From contig CAVPWU010000002.1 of assembly GCA_963709665.1 (NCBI GenBank), forward strand, positions 434,001 through 498,000: a DNA stretch of 64,000 nucleotides, given 5' to 3'. Shown here in pieces: positions 1 to 9,462 of the stretch; positions within the stretch are counted from its first letter, which is position 1, and every line of letters begins with the position of its first letter. A program made the translations under genes and the position numbers. This DNA is from DASZIT01 sp963709665. GTDB taxonomy: Bacteria > Actinomycetota > Acidimicrobiia > Acidimicrobiales > RAAP-2. The notes under the pieces were generated by a model. That model saw only the letters and a program-made list of their open reading frames with translations, was not told where the DNA came from and searched no databases.

Positions 1-565
1 GCCGGCCCGGTGGTAGGCGGTGGCGCAGCGAGTCGAGAAGCGGAGGGGGAGGTCCATCACCTCTTGCCAGTCGTCCAGGCTGGCATCGAGCGTCGCTTGG
101 CGCGCCTCGATGACCCGTAGCTCGACGCCGATGCGCTCCTGCTCGCGTCGAAGCATGGTGACGTCGATGGCGTTGGCGTAGTACGCCTCAGCTTGTACAG
201 CTCGGGCTCCAGGTGCTCGTGCTGGGTGGCGAACAGCTCGCGCTCGGCCGTCGTGTCCTCGTGACGAGTGGCCACTTCGGCGGCGATTGCCTGACGTAGT
301 CCCTCGGCCCAGTGGGTGGGCACCTCGATACGGCCGTAGAGATCTTCGACCTCAGCTTCGAGGTGGTCGGCCGCGACGTAGCGCTCCCGGCAGCCGGTAC
401 CGTTGCGCCGGTCCTTCTGCCCCAGGCAGTAGAAGTAGGTGTAGGTGCCCTTCGAGTACGGGATCGAGAGCCGCCTACCGCACTCGCCGCAGACGAGCAG
501 TGCCCTCAGATGGAGCCGTTGCCGCACGTCAGAGAAGTTCGAATACGAGTGCCTACGGCTCACCG
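1..565 (-). pseudogene. Large serine recombinase, C-terminal relic (frameshifted, truncated)
   Basis: This is the C-terminal part of a large serine recombinase, the enzyme class that integrates and excises mobile elements. Counting from a GTG at 563, a recombinase zinc beta-ribbon is visible with Cys25, Cys28, Cys46 and Cys58 (CGEC, then FYC and GTGC). A helical segment follows. Around position 190 the frame breaks, and the next frame continues the same protein (AEAYYANAIDVTMLRREQ, then ATLDASLDDWQEVMDLPLRF) to the left window edge. The N-terminal resolvase domain with the catalytic serine is absent to the right, where the vapBC pair lies instead. Homology stops near 565, exactly where a direct repeat shared with 1319-1373 ends. 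I infer a dead element remnant. The part left of base 1 is unseen. Confidence 0.8.
511..565. repeat. Direct repeat copy 1 (recombinase-derived) flanking vapBC
   Basis: These 55 bases match 1319-1373 at 46 of 55 positions by eye, in the same orientation and 808 bases apart. Both encode the same short recombinase stretch on the minus strand (SYSN, DVR, RL conserved). Together they bracket the toxin-antitoxin pair. Confidence 0.7.
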
Positions 566-649
566 GGTACGCGGCATACGGAGAGCACCCACTGCACGGT
601 TCGCGCGATCACGGCCATGGGCGTGGCGGACCTTCGCTCACCACACAGG

Positions 650-1027
650 TCAGTAGGGCGCCTGGAGATCGGTGAACATTGGGAAGTGCCTGACATTACG
701 GGTCAGGAGTCGTGCGTCGGTGCGGACGGCGGTGGCTGCGATGGCGAGGTCGGCGCTGTCGATGGTGTGGTGGCTAGGAAGCCACTGGCGGCCGAGGGCG
801 CCGGCCTCTTCCGCTATGTCGGCGTCGACGGGGTGCCAGACCAGGGTAGACAGCAACACGCGGGTGTCATCCTCTTCTGCCGGGCGCATGCCGGCGAGGA
901 CCTCGATGCGGGTGATTTCACTCGCATGAAGGACGTCAGCGGCTCTCTCTCGTTCGAGGAGGTCGCCGGCGCCTGCATGCCCTCGCAGGTAGTCGATCAG
1001 TATCGAGGTGTCTACCAGGGCGCTCAC
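650..1027 (-). CDS. vapC: VapC-type PIN-domain ribonuclease toxin
   Basis: Type II toxin of the VapBC family; members are Mg2+-dependent RNases that cleave tRNA or rRNA until bound by VapB. The 125-residue length is typical of a single PIN domain. Visible acidic residues are Asp6 in the N-terminal VDTS motif, Glu42 in IEVL, and Asp90/Asp93 in the TIDSADLAIAATA stretch, with Asn111 near the end, so the active site looks intact. I chose the GTG at 1027 because it overlaps the vapB stop as GTGA and places VDTS at the N-terminus. A longer open frame to 1105 has no family support. It is co-transcribed with vapB and lies beside a dead recombinase, as such cassettes often do. The RNA target cannot be read from sequence. 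Confidence 0.9.
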   Translation of the reverse strand: MSALVDTSILIDYLRGHAGAGDLLERERAADVLHASEITRIEVLAGMRPAEEDDTRVLLSTLVWHPVDADIAEEAGALGRQWLPSHHTIDSADLAIAATAVRTDARLLTRNVRHFPMFTDLQAPY

Positions 1028-1278
1028 GAGCGGCTGCGCTCCAGACGAGAGCCGGAGCGCAGCCGCTCGACCCAGGCTGCGCCGTCGAGATCGTGGTCGT
1101 TCCAAGAGCCGAAGGCATGGCGCATCGCTTCGAGGTCGTCCTCGGCGGAGCGTTCCGAGCCATAGACCTGCTCGACCGCGTCACGGATGAGGGAGGAGAG
1201 CGATCGACCAGTCCGCAGCGCGGCGGCATCCAGGGCACGCCGCTCCTCGTCGGTCAAAGAGATCTGAGTTCGCTGCAT
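1024..1278 (-). CDS. vapB: VapB-type ribbon-helix-helix antitoxin
   Basis: Antitoxin partner of the downstream PIN toxin. The first 40 of 84 residues have the ribbon-helix-helix pattern (RTQISLTDEERRALDAAA, then a second helix SLSSLIRDAVEQVYG). This fold binds the operator as a dimer. The acidic and Trp-rich C-terminal half is the expected toxin-neutralising tail. The gene starts at ATG 1278, directly against an 18-bp perfect palindrome that is the likely autoregulatory operator. A TAAGCT hexamer sits exactly 6 bases upstream, so the mRNA is probably leaderless. The stop overlaps the vapC start. Confidence 0.9.
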   Translation of the reverse strand: MQRTQISLTDEERRALDAAALRTGRSLSSLIRDAVEQVYGSERSAEDDLEAMRHAFGSWNDHDLDGAAWVERLRSGSRLERSRS

Positions 1279-1295
1279 GATGTAAGCTTACATCA
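1278..1295. promoter_or_regulatory. vapBC operator palindrome overlapping a leaderless promoter
   Basis: TGATGTAAGCTTACATCA is a perfect 18-bp inverted repeat whose last base on the minus strand is the A of the vapB start codon. It contains TAAGCT (1290-1285), a -10-like hexamer 6 bases before the ATG. A RHH dimer bound here would cover the promoter and start, giving autorepression. It is AT-rich against a GC-rich background. Confidence 0.75.
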
Positions 1296-1318
1296 CTTCC
1301 TGAGCGGACTCGAGCACC

Positions 1319-1373
1319 TGGAGGCGTTTCCGCACGTCAGGCGAGTTCGAATACGAGAGACTACGGCCCACCC
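1319..1373. repeat. Direct repeat copy 2 (recombinase-derived) flanking vapBC
   Basis: Second copy of the repeat at 511-565. The minus-strand frame still reads the recombinase-like SLSYSNSPDVRKRLQ, then ends at a stop close to the vapB operator. Upstream the same frame is closed by a stop, so only this fragment survives. Confidence 0.65.
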
Positions 1374-1433
1374 AAGAATTTCCGGATCAGGGATTGCGAG
1401 TGCTCGGTCCTGGTCCGCCGGGGGCGGACGCGT

Positions 1434-1439
1434 GAGACT
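1434..1439 (+). promoter_or_regulatory. Possible -10 (GAGACT) for the endonuclease V-like gene
   Basis: GAGACT fits an xAxxxT -10 and lies 6 bases before ATG 1446, the spacing seen at other probable leaderless genes here. No Shine-Dalgarno sequence is visible. Weak on its own. Confidence 0.35.
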
Positions 1440-1445
1440 GTCCGG

Positions 1446-1802
1446 ATGCGGATCTGGGACGTGCCACCCCGACAGCTCTGCCGGCAGCATCTGCTGGGCG
1501 AGCACCGGGAGCTCCACGGGCTCTGGAACATCCTGGTGGTGCACGGCGGCACCGGCGGGTACTCACGCCACCCGGAGACGCAGCGCTGGGTCGGCAAGAC
1601 GAGGGCGCTCTTCGAGCGGCACCAGCAGCTGGTGGTCGAGATGGAGCTACGTGGGTACCACCACCGGTCGCCGCTGGACCGGTCTGCGGCTTCCGGTCGA
1701 CGGACCCAGAGCGAGTTCATCGACCCCCCCGAGGAGCAGCAGCGGCTCCTGGCCGCCAAACCGTGCGACTGCCCGTTGCCGGTTGAGGGTCCCGAGCGCT
1801 GA
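1446..1802 (+). CDS. Pyrimidine dimer DNA glycosylase / T4 endonuclease V-like protein
   Basis: 118 residues resembling the Pyr_excise family (T4 DenV relatives), which remove UV-induced pyrimidine dimers by glycosylase/AP-lyase action. The N-terminus MRIWD, the QHLLGEHRELHG block (residues 14-25), GYSRHPETQRWVG (38-50) and the helix ending ELRGYHHRSP (67-76) follow the order in bacterial members. T4 DenV uses an N-terminal threonine and Glu23; here residue 2 is Arg, as I recall for the MRxW subgroup, so the chemistry should not be assumed identical. The tail with CDC is degenerate. The gene stands alone on the plus strand, 18 bases before the next gene. Confidence 0.75.
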   Translation: MRIWDVPPRQLCRQHLLGEHRELHGLWNILVVHGGTGGYSRHPETQRWVGKTRALFERHQQLVVEMELRGYHHRSPLDRSAASGRRTQSEFIDPPEEQQRLLAAKPCDCPLPVEGPER

Positions 1803-1819
1803 CGTGGGAGGCTCGGAGG

Positions 1820-2254
1820 ATGCGGGGGCGGCGGTGGGGGTGGACGGTGGTGGCACTGGTCGCCCTGGGGGCGGCCGCCTGTAGCTCCGGCTCCACCGGG
1901 GCCCCCTCCGCCACCTCGACGGGACGAGTGCCCAGCAGCCGCCTCACCGCCACCGAGGAGTCGCTGTCGTGGTTCGCGGCGGTCAACGCCAAGGACCGCG
2001 ACGCCTCGCTCGCCCACTTCGCCCCCCAGGCTCGGGACACCGCCGACTGGGACGACGGGGACGTGAGCCGGTGGCCGACATTCACCGATGTCCGCTGCAC
2101 GCCGCAGGGCGTCGCCACCACCACGGCGGCCACCGTCCACTGCACCTTCGTCTCGCACGGTGATCCATCCTCGGCGGGCGACACGTTCTGGACCATCGAC
2201 TATCGACGGACCTCCGGTGGCCCCTGGCTCATCACCAACTACGGACAGCCCTGA
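1820..2254 (+). CDS. Secreted lipoprotein, small SnoaL/NTF2-like
   Basis: A 144-residue protein with a basic N-terminus, a hydrophobic stretch and a lipobox-like GAAAC placing the lipidated cysteine at residue 21. A Ser/Thr/Pro linker follows. The mature part from about residue 42 (TATEESLSWFAAVNAKD) looks like the opening helix of the NTF2/SnoaL-like fold, which here probably binds a small ligand or partner at the membrane surface. GGAGG precedes the ATG by a few bases and supports the start. No catalytic residues can be assigned. It overlaps nothing and has no obvious operon partner. Confidence 0.75.
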   Translation: MRGRRWGWTVVALVALGAAACSSGSTGAPSATSTGRVPSSRLTATEESLSWFAAVNAKDRDASLAHFAPQARDTADWDDGDVSRWPTFTDVRCTPQGVATTTAATVHCTFVSHGDPSSAGDTFWTIDYRRTSGGPWLITNYGQP

Positions 2255-2428
2255 CCCGCATGGGAACGGACGGGAGCGGCCCGGAGGAGGCTCCGGGGCG
2301 TGTACGACGCATCGAGATGCGTCGACGGGGAGCGACGGGAGGCCACCATATCGGCATCGATTCCCGAATTGACCCGGTCGAGGCCCGGCGGGTGCATAGA
2401 TTCGTGAGCAGGGTCAACAGGGAGGGTC

Positions 2429-5400
2429 ATGTCTGAACGACGAGTCCGCAGAGGACGCTCGGTGGCGGCAGGCCTGGCCGGGGCGGTCGTCGTCGCCTCG
2501 CTGGCGGCCTTCCTCCCCGCCACGCCGGCGGGTGCCGCCACCCAGAGCGCCCAGGTCACCATCAGTCCGGCCACCCAGACCCAGCTGACCGGCACCCCCC
2601 AGACCTACAACATCAACGTCGCCTGCCTGGGGACCGAGGGTGCCGCCTGTGGTCCCGACTCCACCATCACCATTCCGCTCGACTCCTCGACCACCCCGCC
2701 CATGACCGACCCGAGTTGGACCTACACGGCGACGTCCGGGGCTGCCGGCCTGCTCCTCGGGCCGCCGACCGTGGTCGACGGCAGTCTGGTCATCCTCCTC
2801 AACGACGCCGACTTCGTCGGCGGCACCAGCGGGTCCATCCGACTGCAGGTCACCCCACCCAACGACGTCACCCCCAACGCCACCACGTGGTCGATGGAAC
2901 CGACGTTGACGGGTGGGAACATCGATCCCACCCCGGCGCCGACCCCGGCCGCCTCCACCGCCACCGCCACCCCGCTGCCCCTCGTCACCAAGGTGACGGC
3001 CGACGGCGGAAGCGTGTACTCGGCGGGGGCCACCGTGACCTACGACATCACCGCCAACTGCAGCGCCGCCACCTCCGGAAACCTCTCTCTCACCAGCGGC
3101 ACCCTGGTGGACCAGCTGCCGCCCGGGATGATCTACCAGTCCTCCTCCAACGGCGGCGTCTACGACAGCACCGCCGACACCGTCACCTGGACGTTCCCCG
3201 CCGGTACCGACACCCCGGGCGGGTGCGCCCCGGGCTCGACGGGTGCCAACGCCTATCAGGTGGTGGCGCTGGCCCCCCCGACGCCGCCGGCCGTGGAGCC
3301 GATCACCAACCAGGCCACCTTCACCGGCACCGGTCCCGACGCCCAGGACCCGGACGGGATCAGCCGTTCCACCACCGCCCAGGTGCCGATCCAGATCGTC
3401 GACACCCCGGCGACCGGCCCCGGGGGGCCCGGGTACGCCACCATCTCCAAGACCTCGCTGGCCCCCCTCGTCCAGAGCGGGGTGTCCGGCAACGACTACA
3501 TCGGCACCTACCCCGGGGACTGGCTGCCGACGTCGAGCACACCGAGCTACACGGTGGGGGCGGCGGCCGGCTCCTTCCAGACGACGGTCCACTACGCCCA
3601 GGTGGGCACCTACCAGACCGAGGTCGTCGATCCGCTGCCCTGCCTCGACGCGGTGAGCGGCAACGTCTACTCCTCCGAGGCCTACGACGGGGCCCCGTGC
3701 ACCGACCCGGCGTTCCACACCACGGTGATCGAGGTGGGCAGCGCCGGCTACGACCCGCCGACCAACGGGCTCGGGGCCGCCGTCAACGGCGGCTGGGCAC
3801 CCACGGCGATCCTCGCCGACGGGACGTCGATCTCCCTGTCGCCCGTCGGATCGGTGGGGACCTCCGCCTCCAGCGCCTACTTCTCGATCCCGGGCGGCGG
3901 ACGACGTGGCCACCATCGTGCTCCCCCCCGACGAGGCCTTGATGAACGCCACGCTGCAGCTGACCCTGTGGGGCTACGCCGACCAGTCGTTGGCACTGGT
4001 GAACTCGAGCATCAACGAGTTGGTCAATACGGCCACGGCGGTCCCCGAGCTCGTGCCGGGCACCCCCCTGGTCCCGGTACAGGCCAGCGCCGACCTCTTC
4101 ACCGTCCCCACCCAGGCGCAGCTCGGGATCTCGAAGTCCTTCGGACCCACCGGTGGGGGACCGGGCGGGAGCACGGTGGTGCACCTGGTCGGTGGGCTGA
4201 ACATCCCGGCCACCCCGCTGGTCTACGACGTGGTGCTCACCGACCTGCTCCCGACGGGGATCCGGTGGGCGGACCCGGTCGCCACCACGTCGATCGCCCT
4301 GGCGCAGGGCGGGGTGAGCCAGGGGACGGTCCCGGCGGCCGTGCAGGACCTCCCGAACTACCAGGACTCCGGGCGGGAACTGATCCGGGTCACCATCCCC
4401 AAGGCGGACATCACCTCCCCCGGAGCCTGGACCATGACGCCCCCGACCGACTTCCTCGAGGTCACCACCCCCTCGGCCCTGGGGATCTACGTGAACACCG
4501 ACCAGATCTTCCTGTACGGCCTGGGCACCTCGCAGATCACCGACAGCTGCACCACGCCGACCCAGACCGGAGGAGGGACCAGCCCGGCCACCTTCGAGTC
4601 CTCCAACCCCCAGGACCTCGCCGGCGACGGGAACCTCAGCGAGGATTACTGCCAGAACTCGGCGTCGCTGGAGATCTCGGGGACGGGAGCGGCCTTCAGC
4701 CTCACCAAGACCGTGCAGGGGAACCTGGACAGCGTGCCCCGGGGAGGGTTGGGCATCGGGAACGCCTCCGACGGCGGATCCGGTACCTACGTTCTCAACT
4801 GGGCCAACGTCGGCAGTGACACCCTCGACGACGCCGTCATCTACGACATCCTGCCGTTCGTGGGCGACACCGGGGTGAGCCAGGGGCAGTCGGGGAACCC
4901 GCGGGGCTCCCAGTTCGCCCCCGTGCTGGCCTCCATCGGGCCGCTCCCCAGCGGGGTCTCCGTCGAGTACTCGGAGTCGACCAACCCCTGCCGGGACGAG
5001 GTCTACCCCGACGCCTCCAACCCGACCTGCGTCGACGACTGGACGGCGGTGGCCCCGCCCAGCCTGGCCGACGTGCTCGCCCTCCGGTTCTCCTCCTCGG
5101 CGTCGTACACGGCGGGCCACGGGTTCGCCGTCAGCCTGACCGTCGACGTCCCGCCGGGCGTGGTCAACCAGGTCGCCTGGAACAGCGCGGCGACCAACGC
5201 CTCCGACGTCACCGATCCCACCGACATCCCCCTGGCCACCGAGCCCGCCAAGGTCGGGCTGGTGGCGCCCAGCAGCCCGACCCTGGTCACAGCCACCTCG
5301 GCGACCTCGGTGCCGGCCTTCGGGGAGCTCTCCGACCAGGTGGCCATCACCGGCACCGGCGGGGCCCCCGGAACCCTTGCGTGGACCCTGGTGGGCCCGC

Positions 5401-6926
5401 TACCCCCCGTCCTCGGATCGTGCGCCGGGCTGGACTGGACGGGGGGGCTGCCCAGCGCCGGCTCCGGGACGGTCCCGATCACCGGCGACGCCACCGTCAC
5501 CACCGGTCCGATCCCCGTGGGGGCCACCGGCTGCTACTCCTGGTCCGACACCATCACCGGCACGTCCTACGCCTACACGGGGGGAAGCCCGGCCGGCAGC
5601 CCGGGCGAGATCACGCAGGCCACCGGATTCACGCCCGCCATCGCCACCGTGGCCAGCTCCACCAAGGAGGGGCCGGTCCAGTCGGCCACCGACGCCGTCA
5701 CCGTGACCGGCGTCCCCGCCGCCGCCCCCACCAACACCCTCACCTGGACGCTGTACGGTCCGATGCCCCCGGTCGACGACGCCTGCAGCGACGTCGACTG
5801 GGCGGCGGCGCCCGTGCTGTCCACCGACACCCTGGACATCACCGGCAGCGGCATCCTCGACACCCCGCCGGTGCCCATCGTCGACGCCGGCTGCTACAGC
5901 TTCGGTGAGGAGCTGCCCGCCACCGCCGACAGCTCGGGGGTGGCCCTGGCCCCCGGGGATCCGACGGAGACCCTCTACGGAGCGCCGCCCTCCCTGACGT
6001 CGCAGACGTCGGCCGCCGTCCTCCACCCCAACCAGACGGTGTCCGACAGGGTCACCGTCTCCGGCACCGGAGGGGGAGACGGGACGTTGGCCTGGTCCCT
6101 GGTCGGCCCGGTGGCCCCGGTGAGCGACTCGTGCACGTCGGTGTCGTGGTCCGGTGCTCCCGTGGTGGACTCCGGAACCGTCGCCCTCTCGGGCGACGGG
6201 ACGGTGACCACGGGTCCCAGCACCGTGGGCCTGCAGGGGTGCTACGGGTGGGTGGACACCCTGACCGCCGCGGCCCAGGACGACTTCCCGTCGCCGGCCA
6301 CGCTGCCGGCCGGCTCGGCCGACGAGGTGGTCCGGGTGGAGCAGTTCACCCCGACCATCGCCACGACGGCCACCGGGGGCGAGAGCGCCGACGGCACCCA
6401 CACCGTCACCGACAAGGCGACCGTGACCGGCACCGGTCTGGCGGCCAATCCCTCGGTGCCGGCAGCCCTGTTGTCGTGGAGTCTCCTCGGCCCGGTTCCC
6501 CCGGCGGCGGCCGGCTGTGCGGGCGTCGGCTGGTCGGGCGCTCCGGTGGTGGCGAGCGGCACCCTCGCGGTCCCCTCCGACGGGACGTACGAGACCCCGG
6601 GCACCGTCATCTCCGGCGCCGGCTGCTACACCTTCGAGGAACGCCTGGCGGGCACGGCCATCGACGATCCGGCCACCAGTGCCGCCGGTCTGGCGGCGGA
6701 GACGTTGCTGCTTCCGGCCGCCGCGGTGGAGGTGACCACGTCGGGAGGCGCTGGCGGTTCCGCCGGCGCCACGTCCGGGGCCACCGGAGCATCGACGGCC
6801 ACCGGAGGTGCCGTACTGGCGATGACCGGCGCCGACTTCCTGGGCATCGCCACGGTCGGCGCCGCTCTCATCGCCCTCGGCTCGGTGTTCCGGGCGCGAC
6901 GTCGACGGAGGTTCGGGAAGGGCTGA
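2429..6926 (+). CDS. Giant repeat-rich surface protein with sortase-like C-terminal anchor (one frameshift)
   Basis: About 1,500 residues of secreted, Thr/Pro/Gly-rich beta-structure. A signal peptide spans residues 1-37 (cleavage near PAGA/ATQ). The N-terminal half holds DUF11-like domains (TVTYDITANC, then DQLPPGMIYQSS), typical of long adhesins. The C-terminal third has four tandem repeats of about 125 residues, each with TLxWxLxGPxxP, a Cys, an SW or DW, and a GCY block. It ends with LAMTGAD, a hydrophobic helix and RARRRRRFGKG, resembling an LPxTG sortase signal with Ala for Pro. Near 3897 the frame shifts by one base in a GGCGGCGGA tract; removing one G restores GGDDVATIV and joins both parts. 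GGGAGG precedes ATG 2429. I read one broken or mis-assembled gene, not two. Confidence 0.8.
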
Positions 6927-7319
6927 GCACCCGGCTCGAGCCTGGTCCGGCCCGGCAGCCCCACCACGGCGGAAGGGCGACGATGGGGGCTGTTCCGGGG
7001 TTGGTGGGTGGAGTCGGTCCCCGGACCCGGCGGTCGGCGGACACCATCGTGGTGCGGTGCCCGGCTACCGGGTTGCGGCCGTAGGGCGGACCGGCCGCCC
7101 GCCCGGACCCGGGCAACCCTCTGCGTGGCGGTGAAGCTCCTCTCCGTCGTTACCTATGGGTAACTTTCCTGGTCGCACATGGTTTCTGACCGAAGTTCGT
7201 TGACTTTGCCAGGTCGCACTCCTACCTTCAGACGCCAGCTGGAGTTGTGGCACGGGGGCGTGGGCTCGGCAAGGCGGAGCCACGGCGAACCGGTGGGATC
7301 ACCGAACCTGGGAGGGAAC
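6927..7319 (+). promoter_or_regulatory. 393-base gap with a sigma-70-like promoter (TTGACT-17-TACCTT)
   Basis: No gene is visible. A promoter facing right has TTGACT at 7200-7205, a 17-base spacer and TACCTT at 7223-7228, about 90 bases before the hydrolase start. Two GGTCGCAC copies (7171-7178, 7212-7219) flank the -35 region and could be a regulator site. The rest is featureless GC-rich sequence. Confidence 0.6.
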
Positions 7320-8882
7320 ATGTGGGGGAGTCGTACGTCGTCTGTCCGGCGGTGGATCGCGCTCGGCGCGCTCCTCGGGCTCACGGTGGCCAGCGTGGCG
7401 ACGGGTCTGGGAGGCGTCCCGCCGGCAGGCGCCACACCCGCCCCCTACGCCGACCAGCAGGTGACGGTGACCTCGTTCGACGGCACCCCGCTCAACGTCT
7501 ACTTCTTCCCGGCCACCGGACTCGACGTCGGTCAGACGGCTCCGACCGTCCTCGACGGCTCGGCCTGGCCACTGCCCGCCTACCCGCAGTCCCAGACCAC
7601 CATCGGGCAGGTCGGGCCGGTGGGGACCTGGTCCTTCGGGGCCAACCTCCTCGGCCCCGCCAGCCTCAACGCCGCCGGCTACAACGTGATCACCTGGGAC
7701 AACCGGGGCTTCGGGTCCTCGGGAGGTCAGGTCAACGTCGACAACCCGAGCATCGAGGGCCGGGACGTCACCGCCATCATCAACTGGCTGGCCACCCAAC
7801 CGGCCGCCGAGCTGCGGGCGCCCAACTACCCGGTGGTCGGCATGACCGGCATCAGCTACGGCGGCGGGATCCAGCTGTCGGCGGCCGCCGACGACCACCG
7901 GCTGGCGGTGATCGAGCCCAACATGGCCTGGGACTCCCTCGACGAGAGCCTCATCCCCAACGGCGTGATCAAGGCCGGGTGGGGGAACCTCCTCTGCGAG
8001 ACGGGCACGCTCCTCGGCGCCCGCTACCCGGCCGAGCTCACCAAGATCTGCGCCTCGGCCCAGAGCGGGGTGGTGACCCCCGACGAGATCGCCTTCGCCG
8101 ACGCCGCCAGCCCCGGCCCGGTCATCGGCCAGATCACCACGCCGACCCTCCTGCTGGGCGGCACCGCCGACACCCTCTTCCCGCTCACCCAGGACCTCGA
8201 GGTCTACCGGTCCCTGGTGGCGGCGGGCACCCCGGTCAAGATGATGTGGTACTGCGGTGGTCACGGCATCTGCCAGACCAACTCCGGCCCGACCGACTAC
8301 GTGGTCAACGAGGAGATGAACTTCCTCGCCAAGTACCTCAAGGGGGCCGCCGTCTCCACCGGGCCGGGCTTCGAGTACCTCGACCAGAACGGCACCTGGC
8401 ACTCGGCGCCGAGCTACCCGCTGCCGACCATCGGGCACCTGTCGGCCTCCGGCGGTGGGTGGCTGAGCCTCAACACCTCGGACTCGTCGGGGATCGCCGG
8501 CGTGGCCGCCGCCCCGGCCACCAACGCCATCACCATCCCGGTGGCCGCCCCGCTCTGGTCGGTGGACTCCGTCGGGTCGCCGACCCTGTCGGTGACCTAT
8601 CAGGGGCTGGGGTCGACCACCGCCTCCTACGTGGCCGCCCAACTGGTGGACACCTCGACCGGCACGGTGCTCGGCGGTCAGGCCACGGCCATCCCCCTGG
8701 TGCTGGACGGCCATGCCCACACCGTCACCCTGCCGCTGAACGCCATCTCATGGAACCTGACACCCTCCAGTCGGATCGAGCTGCAGCTGACCGACGACTC
8801 GGACCTGTTCGAGGCCCAGCCGGCCAACGGGCTGCTCTTCGTGGGGCATGCCGGGCTGACGGTGCCGCTCCAGGCGTCCTGA
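7320..8882 (+). CDS. Secreted alpha/beta hydrolase, CocE/X-Pro dipeptidyl peptidase (S15) type
   Basis: 520 residues with a signal peptide (about 1-39, ending PAGA/TPAP). An alpha/beta hydrolase domain is followed by a beta-rich C-terminal domain, as in CocE/NonD esterases and X-Pro dipeptidyl peptidases. The catalytic triad reads clearly: Ser179 in GISYGG, Asp284 in GTADT and His315 in CGGHG. The family hydrolyses acyl esters or N-terminal X-Pro peptides; the substrate cannot be chosen from sequence. I used ATG 7320 because GGGAGGG lies just upstream and the signal peptide begins there; the open frame extends to 7179 without support. It is a single-gene unit convergent with the isomerase gene. 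Confidence 0.85.
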   Translation: MWGSRTSSVRRWIALGALLGLTVASVATGLGGVPPAGATPAPYADQQVTVTSFDGTPLNVYFFPATGLDVGQTAPTVLDGSAWPLPAYPQSQTTIGQVGPVGTWSFGANLLGPASLNAAGYNVITWDNRGFGSSGGQVNVDNPSIEGRDVTAIINWLATQPAAELRAPNYPVVGMTGISYGGGIQLSAAADDHRLAVIEPNMAWDSLDESLIPNGVIKAGWGNLLCETGTLLGARYPAELTKICASAQSGVVTPDEIAFADAASPGPVIGQITTPTLLLGGTADTLFPLTQDLEVYRSLVAAGTPVKMMWYCGGHGICQTNSGPTDYVVNEEMNFLAKYLKGAAVSTGPGFEYLDQNGTWHSAPSYPLPTIGHLSASGGGWLSLNTSDSSGIAGVAAAPATNAITIPVAAPLWSVDSVGSPTLSVTYQGLGSTTASYVAAQLVDTSTGTVLGGQATAIPLVLDGHAHTVTLPLNAISWNLTPSSRIELQLTDDSDLFEAQPANGLLFVGHAGLTVPLQAS

Positions 8883-8903
8883 CGGACTGGCGCCGTCCCC
8901 GGG

Positions 8904-9462
8904 TCAGGGGGTGCGTCCGGTGACGGCCACGATCCGGTCCAGCAGCGGGGCGTCGGGGGAGACCCCCACCGGGGCAGCGAACAGGCCGGGCACCGGCGCC
9001 GTGGGGACGAAGGCGCTGACGTGGTCGAGGACCCCCCGGAGGGTGGGTTCGGGCAGGTCGAGGTGCTGGCCGGTGGCGGTGGCCAGGTCCCAACCGTGCA
9101 CCACCAGCTCCGTGGCGGCGATCCCGCCCCACTGCTGGTTGGCCAGCTCCAGCCCCGCCAGGTTGGTGCGTCCCGCCCACGCTTCCGGATCGGCCCACGC
9201 CTCCGCCAGGGCGTCGAGGCGGTCCCCGAGGGAGTTCCGCCACCCGGGGGAGCGGTGCACCACCGGTGCGGACGGGGGTGCCACCGCCTCGTCGGAGTCC
9301 CAGGTGGCGATGAGCAGGTAGAGGGTGGTCACCGACTGGACGTGGTCGACGAGACCCCCGACGCTGTACTCGGGACACGGCGTCGGCAGGTCCATGTGGG
9401 CCGGCGGTCAGACCCACGGTCACCTCGTCCACGGCCCGGCAGGCCGGCCGCAGGTCGATCAC
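8904..9462 (-). CDS. DinB/mycothiol-dependent maleylpyruvate isomerase-type protein (frameshifted)
   Basis: TIGR03086-type member of the DinB-like four-helix superfamily, some of which are mycothiol-dependent metalloenzymes. The sequence reads VIDLRPACRAVDEVTVGLTA in one frame, then DLPTPCPEYSVGGLVDHV in another, so a one-base shift near 9395-9400 splits the gene. The conserved TPCPEYSV, LVDHV and VVHGWDLATATGQ blocks are all present. The GTG at 9462 overlaps the anti-sigma stop as GTGA, which supports this start and marks it as the third gene of the sigma operon. Without the join, only a 163-residue product from ATG 9395 could be made. Its role beside a sigma/anti-sigma pair may be thiol or stress related (inference). 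Confidence 0.75.
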
